64,000 bases of DNA from Stichopus chloronotus. Its lineage: Eukaryota; Echinodermata; Holothuroidea; Aspidochirotida; Stichopodidae. The position numbers and the translations under genes were made by a program. Below are positions 36,160 to 46,640 of this stretch, piece by piece. The notes below the pieces were generated by a model. That model was given only the letters and a program-made list of their open reading frames with translations. It made no database searches and was not told the origin of the DNA. The stretch covers positions 9,109,218 to 9,173,217 of the forward strand of contig CM037837.1 in assembly GCA_021234535.1 (NCBI GenBank), in the 5' to 3' direction. Positions within the stretch are counted from its first letter, which is position 1, and each line of letters starts with the position of its first letter.

Positions 36160-36839
36160 TTAAAGTGATTGCGTGCGTAGGCAAAAAGGAAAGACATTGA
36201 AATTTCACCTCCAAAAGTTTGGTAAGGCTTTTAATTACACCATTCAGACAATCTGGGAAAATAAATAGGTTTCAGTTGGTTAATTTTGCCATATGATTTC
36301 AAATTCTTCTAACATAACGACAAAAAGTGTAGAATACGATATAATGCAGTCGGTGGTTGACAGTTTTCATTCAAATCAACGGTGTGCTTCTTTGAACAAG
36401 CCAATGGGAAGTATACTAGTATTAAATATTCAGTTAACAACTCGGAATCACTGGAGCCGCGAGCAAGGTTGTATTAAGTTCGTAGGTTATTTGTAAATAC
36501 GGTGTTTCCTTTCACCAAATACTACAATTCCCAGTACCTACCAAGGAGCGACGACTTGAGTAGTATGTTTTTGATACACTATAGTGAGACCTTTACTGGT
36601 GCATATTCATTATGTAGGCAGTTATAGCAAGAACCGTAAATTTTCATATTAGATTTCTGTTTTTTGCTGTTTTTATGCCAATCCCGTTGCTTTTCGAAGC
36701 AGCTACTGTCATTTTCCTTCATTGAAAGACATAGTCCGTTCATGTACAACCTCACGTGTACATTTAAAAATAAAGAAAAAGTTAAGATCAAACATTATCT
36801 TATCTTTTTGGTTTTTCAGTACACAAGCAATCACTTTAA
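36160..36839 (+). mobile_element. MITE family B, full-length copy
   Basis: Both ends are present: left TTAAAGTGATTGCGTGCGT (from 36160), right ACACAAGCAATCACTTTAA (to 36839). The inverted ends share TTAAAGTGATTGC. If the outer TTAA is the target duplication, the ends resemble Kolobok/T2 or other TTAA-targeting transposons. It has no coding capacity. The 15544-16133 copy is in the opposite orientation and truncated. Confidence 0.8.
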
Positions 36840-37519
36840 GGTGGGCAATGGTTGAAAAAAATATCCCTTATCATTCTTTTTTATTATTATTATTTTGGCT
36901 TCGCCTTTAATTGTACCATTGTCTCAAGCTGGAGAAAGGGCGAAGCAACATCCAATTTCGTCAGAAGTCTTTTCACAGAGGGTGATTCAATCGAATAGGT
37001 GATAAAGCGTGAATGTTATTCTTGCTAACAGTGCATGGTTTATGATGTTCTTTGAAAAATACGTCGCAGACTTTTCCTTACTTCGTTTCTGCCTCAAATG
37101 AAATATGTCCGTTTGATTAGACGCTTTTTTTCTTATCCGTGACAAAAAAAGAAAAAGATTAAGAGCATTCATAAAGTACTGTATTAGAATAGTTAGATTA
37201 TGGGAGCCTCGTTCTTCACCAGCTCGAATGAGCATCACTTACTCACCAAAAAAAATTTACAGAGAGGAAAATCATCCTTGTTCAAAAATCTGTCACAAAA
37301 AACTGTTTATTTTGATTTGCAGTGTGTCGAGTTCATTCTCCGACGGTTGGGGATATTAACTAATGCTAGTGTATGTTAGAGTATGTGGTTCACCTAGATC
37401 TCCTTTCGAAATGTGATTTCATTAGCTACCATAATAATTCGTTGCGAATAATATCATTGTAATATTAATTTATGATATTTCGCCATCATACTAGTTTATT
37501 TGGTTTTTCTTTTGCATTT

Positions 37520-37745
37520 TCCATAAGAGCAAAAGAGCCCAATTCACCCAAAACGTGAGTGTACTTGACCCTCGAATTTCTCCAAGAATGGAGTGAAATC
37601 TCACTCCAAACAGAGAGATTCTTCATACACTTTGAGTGAAACATCGCTCTTTTTTGCAGTGAACTTTCACTCCATTCTAACTTTCTAAGTAAAATTATCT
37701 CTTACTTGGGGGCTCTTTTTTGAGTGAATTGTACTCTTCTTCTGA
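37520..37745. repeat. Foldback-type element built from gagtgaa/ttcactc words
   Basis: A perfect 13-bp inverted pair gaatggagtgaaa (37586-37598) / tttcactccattc (37665-37677) is nested inside further opposed words: aagagcccaattcaccc at the left, gggggctctttttt-gagtgaatt at the right, and tggagtga-aatc-tcactcca as a self-contained hairpin at 37589-37608. It looks like a small foldback MITE; class unknown. Confidence 0.55.
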
Positions 37746-38442
37746 CGTAACACGCAAAAAAAAAGACATGAACGAAAATCGTGAGTAAGTAACATGAATT
37801 AATAGGCCAATCAAAATAATATTTGGCAAAATATTATTCGCTCATTTATTTTTAGAGTGATGTCATAAATACAAGCATGGTAATTTACCATTAAATAACT
37901 CCTGTTATCACACCTGATTGTAGTCCCCATCCCTAGCGTAAAATTTATAGAAATAAATGAATAATAATTCCAGTGATAAAGCTGAATTCATCAGTAACTA
38001 TACAAACGCATAGAAACTCATATCTGTTTAGTTATTTATTTTCAGTTTCTCCTGTTATCTTACGCTTTATTCTGTTTTCCCCTTTCCTGTCCCTTCTCCT
38101 TCTTTACCACTGAATGCTGACTTCTCTCTAAAAATTTTAAAATTACATACCAGTGACAAGTTAAGGTGTTCTTAAATGAAAGAGAGTGATTTTTCACTGC
38201 ATATTTCAAACCCCATGTCAGTATTTTGTTCGTAACCCAAAAGTTTGCTGTTAAAGAAGACTCTTCTATGCAAGACAGATTTCCAGTTACCTCAAGTTTA
38301 CAAAATTCCATGTAACAGTGGCAAATCATTCCAAGAAATCTTTGTCGTTCTTTGAAATAGTATGCACTGATTTAACCCCGAAATTTGACACTATAGTGAA
38401 AATGTAGATTGAGTACACTGGAGATTGACTTCAAAATGTAAA

Positions 38443-38690
38443 TTAAGGAAATTAAGATCACATTCTTTAGATGTTTCTTTTACAAGACAAGATTACAAGA
38501 AAATACAAAGGATATTTGTGCTTGTGTGACATCACTGATTAGTTGCACCATTTTGAAATATAGTTTCTTCTTTAAAAATGCAAATAACTTGAACGGAGCA
38601 TGCAATTGAGTAGGCTTTTCCCAATAACGAGAGAAAAATATCCCTAGTTTTTATGAAATATAAATTTTCTTAGGTCATCAATCCCTTTAA
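38443..38690. mobile_element. Possible small T2-like MITE
   Basis: The right end ggtcatcaatcccTTTAA reads TTAAAGGGATTGATGACC in reverse, again TTAAAGGRR. A matching left end is only approximate (ttaaggaaattaagatcaca at 38443). A tentative call resting mainly on one terminus. Confidence 0.3.
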
Positions 38691-41080
38691 TAAGGACAGT
38701 TTTTCCTTTCTTGTGATTGTGGAAAAGTTGTTTTCTTTTTGTTTCAAGTTGCTTGTTGTTCCTTGCAGTAATCACTACTTCGTTAAAAAATTTTTTCTGT
38801 TTTTTGTTTAGTGTCTGTCATGTGTCATCTTAAAACTGTCTTTATAGTCAATAATTTTGTACAGACGAAAAATAAATTTGAAGTTTATGGCACTACCTAT
38901 TCTATGTCATTGAAACGCTATTATAAATTCCACTTCAAAATTATACCATAAATGTCACTAAAGGTACAGTACCATTATACCATCATTCGAATACATGCAT
39001 AGTCCTGACATGTATCCATTCAACTATGTGGTACAGTGATTAGAATACATGCCACAATAAAATTTATGGCACTAGGGTTACCATAAATAAGTTGCGAAGT
39101 GTCGCCAAACATAGTTGTTACAACAAAAAAAAAAAACGTGTTCTTACTCGAATAACAATCGCATATATTTTTAGTATGCTATAGCTATGTGCCGACGCGT
39201 GTCATCTCGTTTATTACTCTGATTTCGTCGTAAACTTCTTTACGTTTGTTATGTAGGTTACGTACTATACACCAGATTGTGTGTAGGCTACATATACAGT
39301 GACTGTCAAGATCTCTATTTCTGCATGCACGGCTCGTGACACCTACAGTCCAGAGTCGTATTATGAAATTGCGCCCTCTTCTAATTTCCTGCGGCCTTCA
39401 CAGACACTCGATATGGCATTGCTGGCGATTTCTTTCTTTTCGTATGATTAATGTTTGATGCTTCGTGATGGAGGAAGGAATGGGGTGGGTAGGGGGAATG
39501 TGTAGAAAATGAAAGAGGGTTCGTTTTAGGAAATTTATGCAAATGAGACGAGTATATACCTTAATTTTGGCAGTTCCAGAGTTGCAGTCGGACGGGGTAT
39601 GGAAGAAGAATACGTCGGGTGTGTTTCTATGTGATTAACTTTGTACAATGAAGAGGGTATTGTGGATGATTATTTACAAGAAATTAACGTGTCTAGTACT
39701 CAGCCCGTCCAATAAAAAAGGGAAGGGGCTAAAGGTATGTCTACCACCAATTATCTATCAAGTGCTCTGAGAATAAATGAAGAAGAATGCATTATACAAT
39801 TGAATACATGAGATACGTAATTCAAGGCGGTAGGTAAATACAGCTTAGAACACTCGAGAATGTCGTTTCTGGTCGGCTTTGAAGCCAAAAATGTTTCTTC
39901 TACACTCCGCGTCAACCGATGGTGGGGTGGTGCTTCACGTAGATAGCGTATGTTGACATTTACCCCCCCCCCCCTCATATTTTTTTTTTCGTTCCGCCGT
40001 TCTTGTATTCCCTTTGTCCTTCCACATTATTAACGTGTGGACTGTGGATCATTTGAGACTAATGTCAGATAGGGACCTTGTACATTACAAAGTTGCTGCC
40101 TTTAATATATTTTGACTTACCCCAAGGACCACATGTAATGAGAAAGATCGAAAAAGTCTATGGAAAACGATTATGCACATCAGATGGGTTGAGTTGATAC
40201 AAGAATCGTAATACATTATGCATCTTCCTTTATCTATTCTTGGAGCACTTGGCTAAGATTCGGGTGGTTGTTGGGGGGGGGGGGGGACTAGACCAAACAC
40301 ACCTTAAGCACATTTTTGCTGTTGGGGGTTCTATCAAAAAGGTACTTTTCACATGAGTGATTTCCACAATTTTGTTTCTGGGGTCTTCTTAACATATTGT
40401 ACCAAGGCTTTATTTACTAACATAACAATGTGAAACCTGAGCAACACAGTTTACCGAAAGATGGTATGCAAACATAAAAGCAGAACTACTTTTCCGTAAA
40501 ACATTGCGTTTTATTAAGTTAAATATTGCACATGACCCTAAATTTGATACTGGAAGAAGGGTGGGGGAGATCATTTGGTCTGAAACTTCTCTCCGCGTAC
40601 CTTTGACATAACCATAATTTTTCATGCTGGGGATTGGCTGGGTCAAGGCTGAGTTGGTGGTACGGCCTAACTTCATGAGAATCGCATCTTTGCCCCGGAC
40701 ACCATATTAGCAGGAAAAATGGCACTTTGAAGTCTCTCAGGCTAGTTTTGAAAATTTCAGCCACATTAGGTTTTAGCACACCGGTTTGGAAATTTACACT
40801 TTCAGTTAGAATGGTACATTTTCTCTTTTCAGTTACAAAAAAGTGTGAGGTTGTGTGTGTGTGTGCATGTGGGGGGGGGGGGGGGAATGTGTTATTGTCC
40901 CCCTTCTCTCAAAAATGTGGTGGACATGTCCTCTGTCCCATTCCTCTCCAATCGACTCCCGTGATAAGTTGGGGCCGTGTTTCAATATGATGCCGGTGAC
41001 TCATCGAAAATACACAAGGTCAAAGACAGCGTAGCCTAAGTAATGATCGAAAAAAGACCTATCAGTCACCAATAGCTCAC

Positions 41081-41261
41081 CTATTCCTTGAATTATGACT
41101 TTGATAACATAAATACTCTTCCTAACTAAACGTGACTGACCCGAAGTTTCACCTTCTGTCACTGGCTCGGGCTTATGTGGATCTGTACGAAACTGTTTAC
41201 TTTTTACGTCATCGAAGTTACTTGACCGTGAATCATTGTGACGGTGTGGTATAACTTGCAC
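41081..41261 (-). CDS. Possible first exon of an unidentified divergent gene
   Basis: A minus-strand ATG at 41261 opens 60 codons (MQVIPHRHNDSRSSNF...SRLVRKSIYVIKVIIQGIG) that end at a strong donor ATAG|GTGAGC. The start lies 477 bases from the BCR-like ATG on the opposite strand, as expected for a shared bidirectional promoter. The polar head followed by the hydrophobic strand YVIKVIIQGIG is vaguely like the beginning of a P-loop GTPase fold, but no downstream exon was found to test this. It may be chance. Confidence 0.3.
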
Positions 41262-41738
41262 TGTTTTCGTTTCACCCTGTTGTCAAACCACCCGGCCGAA
41301 GAACGTGTAAACGACTCTTTAAAACCACATGATATGTGAATGTCAATAGAGACAGTGGGATTCAACTGAACTTACTCAGTTAAATGCCTTAATTGAACTA
41401 GAAGTATCGAAGAAGTGTACATGCAACAGGAGAAGAAATAACAGTTTTCACCAGGGCAGCTGATTTTAGAGTCCTCTCATCACCTTATCTACAGAACCCG
41501 GAAGGGGTGGTCAAGATATATCCAAATTACATACATTGATATGAGAGCTTTTGGTATAGCCGCTAGTACAGTAACAGTGCGAGGCTGGTGTTGAAACGTA
41601 CGTATACGTCTGCTGTTACCCAAGTGCGTATTATTGAGCAATGGCGAAGAGCATACGCGACTGAAAAGTTTAACAGAGACACGAAGTAACGGTAGGAGTT
41701 ATCGAAAATTTATATGTCTAACTCTGGAAAAAGCAAAG

Positions 41739-42670
41739 ATGACAAGAAAGGACAAGTTTCAAGAAGAGTGGACCGCGGTGTTCGGCAGTGAAATACCTTT
41801 GCCAACTTTAAAATGTCTGGAAACTCGTCAGTCGGATGGAGATAGTGAACCTGGGCACGGTGATGATGCCTATACCAGTTCCACGAAAGAAATTTCCACT
41901 GGTTTTGATACAATCGTTATCCTGGAAGATGACTTGAAGACAATGAAGGAGACCTTGTTTCGTTTGCGAACGGAGTTAAAAGCTGCAAAATTTTGTCAGG
42001 ATTGGCTAAGTAAAGAGATTCGGAAATGTCGCAAAGTCAGTGAAGGATTAGAATCCATTGCATCAGATGATTGTGTAACATTAACAGATGATGATGAACC
42101 AATGAGCTTGGAACTACTAGATGATCATTCTGCTGATGAAGCATCTTTAGATTCACATAGTGTAGATTCTTGTGAAAAAGCAGAATCTCCTCCTTTGGTA
42201 ATCAATGTCCCGCCTGTTCCTCAGCGCCGACCTTCGGAGAGAGACAACAGCAGGAACTGAAGCTGATATCCCTGATGCACCAGATGCAGATAGTGATTCA
42301 GACTCGGATGATTATGAAAGAATATATGAAAACATTGCCTTACTGCAGGCGAAAATGAATCATGACAGGGAGCAGAAGAAGCCAGGTGACAGCTCTGGTA
42401 ATAGACAAGAACACTTATTGCCTGAAAGTGGAAGTGATGAATCACCTTCAGGATCACCAATCCCTCCTTGTCCTCTCAACACTGACAACAGCCAGGAAAT
42501 TCATGAACCAAATGATGAAGACTTTGACACTTCTTTCAAAACCCCTATTCCTGCAGTTAGACGGTCAGCATCCCCAAATCAGCAGTCTTTCACTGTGACT
42601 GAGAATGATGGAGGATCATCACCAGAATTATCAACAAAGAAAAGACAGAACACATGGAAGCAAATAGCAG
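41739..42670 (+). CDS. BCR: BCR-like RhoGEF/RhoGAP, exon 1 (N-terminal coiled coil), with apparent frameshift
   Basis: This is the first coding exon of a BCR/ABR-family Rho regulator: oligomerisation coiled coil, DH-PH RhoGEF, C2 and RhoGAP. MTRKDKFQEEWTAVFGSEIP matches the F-x-E-A-W-x-x-x-F-P start of BCR; residues ~58-100 (VILEDDLKTMKETLF...LSKEI) match its coiled coil. The coiled coil points to BCR rather than ABR. A class-II SH3 ligand (PPVPQRR) and a Ser/Asp-rich linker (DADSDSDSDDYERIYENI) follow. The frame breaks at (GA)4, 42237-42244. The upstream frame meets TGA at 42258; the downstream frame is open from 42202 to the donor GCAG|GTGAGA at 42671. No normal-sized intron fits. Sequencing error, polymorphism or real loss are all possible. 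An earlier TTG-initiated extension is ignored. Confidence 0.82.
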
Positions 42671-43766
42671 GTGAGAAAATACATACACACTGGCCTGAAG
42701 TCTACATTAGTTCTTTGAAAAGTTTAAGCACTGTATATATGCATAAAATGGGGGTTAGGCTTATGTGCATTCAGTTATGCTTAACTGAATTTAAGGATAT
42801 GTTATGAAATATTGTAGGACACAGCCAACTGTCTCATCAAATGCAGATGACTCATAAAAAGAGACCAATATGGCAAAGTAATTTAAGGGTGATACTGCAG
42901 TTCATGCAGTTAAACTGCTATCTCAAATGGTGTTGAGCTACAGTACAGTAGTCATCTCAAACTGTCAGTTATTTTGTTAGTTTTTGTTTATTGAAAAGAA
43001 ATTTGTGGTTTGGTTCTCCATGCATCAAAGAAGTTGCATACTGTATTTACTGTACACACTACAAACCAAAGCTGGACAGCTGGAGTGCTTGGGATCCTCA
43101 TTCGGTCATTTATAGCTATGTATCAATTCCATCAAAAAAATGGTCAACATTGTGCAGCATGCTGAGCACGTGAATTGGGATGAGCTTGATTTGAGCCTGT
43201 TAAGAGCTGGAGTCTGCAGCTACACTTATTACAGAATGTACTGGTTAAATACTGTACTGTACTTCAATGCTGCATACTAAGCACTGGTCAGTCATGTCTG
43301 TGGCATGGGTTAGAAGCCCACCACTGCCACCAGATGTGACATGGCTTCGATGACCTTTAACTGTGGAACTCAAATGTGTTGCATTGTATGGTATTAGGGC
43401 ATTGTCAAAGTCGGATGTGGAGGGAAAACAGATACTGTACACTGTGCTGTAATGGAAGAAACTGAACAGAAAAGGTGAGATGCACGACGAGTTACGAGCA
43501 TTTGTGTGTATGTTGATGTGCTTCCCACACTGTATGAAATCTGACAGCAATATATGCCATAACAAACACACAAGTAAGGTGAACACTCTGTGTTAATTTG
43601 TAAACAAAATCATACAGTACTGTAACAACTACTGCACAGTACCTTCATACATCTGCACATACAGCTGGCTCAAGTATTTTAGCAACTTAAGTATTTCTCA
43701 CCTGTTTGCTGCAGCACAGTAAAAGTGCTGTTACACCCTACATACTATACTCGATTTATTTCGCTT

Positions 43767-44349
43767 TTAAAGGTCGTGTGACAAGAAAATGACATTTTGG
43801 AGTACTGGGTGCATTAAGCGTTGAAAATTTTGAAAATAGCCACAGAGTCCATCTAAATCAGTCAAAGATTGACAAATTTACAGTACATGCAAATTAGTGT
43901 CTCTCAGCTGTGTTATGAATAAACATTGGCTAAGTGTGCAAATCTGTGACGTCAAGAGATGGACTCCCATGATTTGCTGTATGTTACTCCTTTGTTTATG
44001 TAACCTTTATTTCAAGGACATTTGAGAATTTTATGTCTAGGGGGTTTTACTTTGGAAGCATGTATTTTTTCTTTCAAAGATATGATATCACTTACCAATG
44101 TGAAACTCAGTGATGAAGAATTTAGATGCAAAATATGTACGGTTAACAAAAGAAAAACTGCCACTGTGCAACATTCCACATCATCTGCTTTGCATTTTTT
44201 TTCAAATTTTGAAAATTCGTATGTCAAAAACAGCAATAGGTATAAGCAAAATTCCAATGGATTTTCACTCAGGATTTTACTTTTGCATCTTTTTGCAACT
44301 TTTGCTTGAAAGGATGTTGTTTTCTAGGAGCACGTCACACAACTTTTAA
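43767..44349. mobile_element. MITE family C, best-preserved copy
   Basis: The left end TTAAAGGTCGTGTGAC (43767 on) and right end gtcacacaactTTTAA (to 44349) are imperfect inverted repeats flanked by TTAA. It is non-coding: the ORFs on both strands overlap each other. Related copies lie at 6520-7085 and about 55700-56230. Confidence 0.8.
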
Positions 44350-46010
44350 GGGTCTGTACATTCACACTGTATGATTGTTGAAATGCTGAACCCACTGGAT
44401 CAACCTACTGTATTAAAAAAAAAAAAAAGACCATACTAGATCCACCCATGGATGCCCCAAACTGCAATGACTTATCGAACAACGACTATTCTAAGGCCAA
44501 GTAAAAGCAAGCTACATACAGTAAGTACTTTATCTTGCAGACAGTAGGAGTGTGCAACCCTAACCCCATCCTTTATTGTCAAAAACTGAATGTCTGTACA
44601 GTATAAGCAGCACAGCAATCTATTTTACAGTGAAATCATCTTCCACCAGAGCTAAAATGTGCCCAGTAGTGTGCTTTCCTTCAAGCAGATGCTTACTGTA
44701 TAACAATTTATACTCTAGTCAAAGGAAGACCAAATGTCAACATCCCCTAGATGGCAGTATGTGTGGATTACGATCAAACAGTGTATGACACTTTGTTGTG
44801 TACAGCATTACTGTACTGTGTTATTGATTGTGCTCCCCTTACATTATGCATCCTCTAGTTTCACACTTAGTCATTAACTTGTGTACACTAGCTGTTGTAA
44901 CATTGTTCAAAGACAAATTGCACAATGATTAAAACCACATGGACAATTACCCTTTGCACTTACAGCAATATCAAAGGTTGTATGAAAACAAATGTCGAAT
45001 ACTGTACAGCAGATACTGTACTATAGAGTTGCCAATTACACAGTTGAACACCCATTCATTACTGAAATTTTAAATGAAAGTTGGAGCTTCAATTGTAGAG
45101 TCAACTACTGTATGAAAAACTGTGAAGCTCTATGCAAAGCAGAAAGTATATATACTGTACAGGCATGTGATGCATGAAAAGCTCATAGCATGCAATTCAT
45201 TGCAAAAATGTACATGTACTCATTCACAATATATTGGCAATGTTTTGTGCTCAGAGTTAGTGACAAACGAAAGTTTCTCTGTACTGTATGTTCTGTCAAT
45301 CAATTTAGATGATTTCTGCAGTTTTCCTTAGGGATCAGATGATCAGATCTGACATCAGATCCAGTCGATGTTTACCACTATTGGTTTGCTGTACTGTACA
45401 TCAGATCATCAGATGTGACTTTTGTACTTAATACTGCACATGCTGTTGTTTGGATTTTCTGGTTCTGGGTGACTCAAAGAGTTAAGGAACTTGAGGTTAT
45501 GTACTGTATTGGTAGGTCATCAGTCTAAGAAATCAAACTTAATTCTAAGTAGACTGTAGAGTTTTGTCATTCTTGGGAAGGCAATTTTAAACTTTTCTAC
45601 CTAAACAGTATAGCCAGATTCAAATCTCCTTTGGAAATTTTGTCCACCATCTTTTAAAACTACAGTACAGTATGATCATGGCCATGAGATCTGTGGGCTT
45701 TAGTACTATCATTGCAAACTGTCTGGTAGATGTGGCGCACCTCTGTCAAGTCAGGATGAAGCCCCTACTCTACAGATCAAATGAATTACAGTACTTGCAG
45801 TACAAAGCAGTATGCTGCAGTTCTGCAGGCCCGACTGAGAGGACGGTTGATCTCTCATTCAGGGGTTCAGATCAAACCTGGGCTAGTGGATCAAACCCAG
45901 TGAATTTGGACAAGTGGATTGTTGTCTCTGATTCTGAATGGGCCAAGCACTGCCAGTGCCATGTGGGGAATTGGGGTTCCAATTTTCAGAGATGTACAGT
46001 AGTTTTTTGT

Positions 46011-46640
46011 AGTTTTCTGGCAACTGCCATTAACCTTACAGTAAGTTGTCTGTAGGGGATGGCAGGAGGATTCCGCCAGAAATACCCAAATCTTTGAATT
46101 CTCCAACAAAAATGAATTTTCCCAGTAAAAAACCCCCCAAATTTATGTAGTGTATTTTCCACACTTGTTTAAACTGGACTACAATAATTACAGTACTGTA
46201 TACACGGTATCCCCCACAAAAAGACTGCAAAATTTCCAAAAGTCCACCATGTTCCCACGTAACCCCCATTTTTAGTACTTCTCTCACAGTGTCTGTACAG
46301 TGCAGGTATCTCATTTTACCTGTAGTTTTCTGAAACTGCCATTAAAGTTTTTAAACTATATATACATCTGTAGGGGATGGCTGGAGGTTCCCACCAAAAA
46401 TAATCAAATTTTTTATTGAATTACCCAATGGAAATAATATTTTCCTTACAAAAGGACCCCCAAACTTGTGTAATATCCACATAACACTTGTTAAAACCCC
46501 GACTAAAACACTGTACTGTATACAGTATCCCCTACAAAAGACAGCAAAATTTCCAACAGTCCACCACATACTGTACCCACATGACCCCCCATTTATAGCG
46601 CTGCTCCTATCTGTACCTCATTTTGTCCCCTCATTTTTGG
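46011..46640 (+). repeat. Two-copy ~313-base tandem duplication
   Basis: The block from gttttctggcaactgccattaa through taggggatggcaggagg, ttacagtactgtata and aaatttccaaaagtccacca recurs from 46324 (gttttctgaaactgccattaa...). The offset is 313 bases. Copies are visibly diverged but collinear. Confidence 0.85.

Larger units (their letters stand above)
36840..41080. other. Spacer between ARMC5 and the BCR-like gene
   Basis: AT-rich. It holds the foldback element (37520-37745), a possible small MITE (38443-38690), a repeat block at 39830-39975 ending in poly-C (39963-39974), two poly-G runs (40273-40286, 40871-40885) and a (GT)n stretch before the latter. Minus-strand ORFs at 38060-38329, 39751-39978 and 40410-40779 lack recognisable domains. 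Confidence 0.45.
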
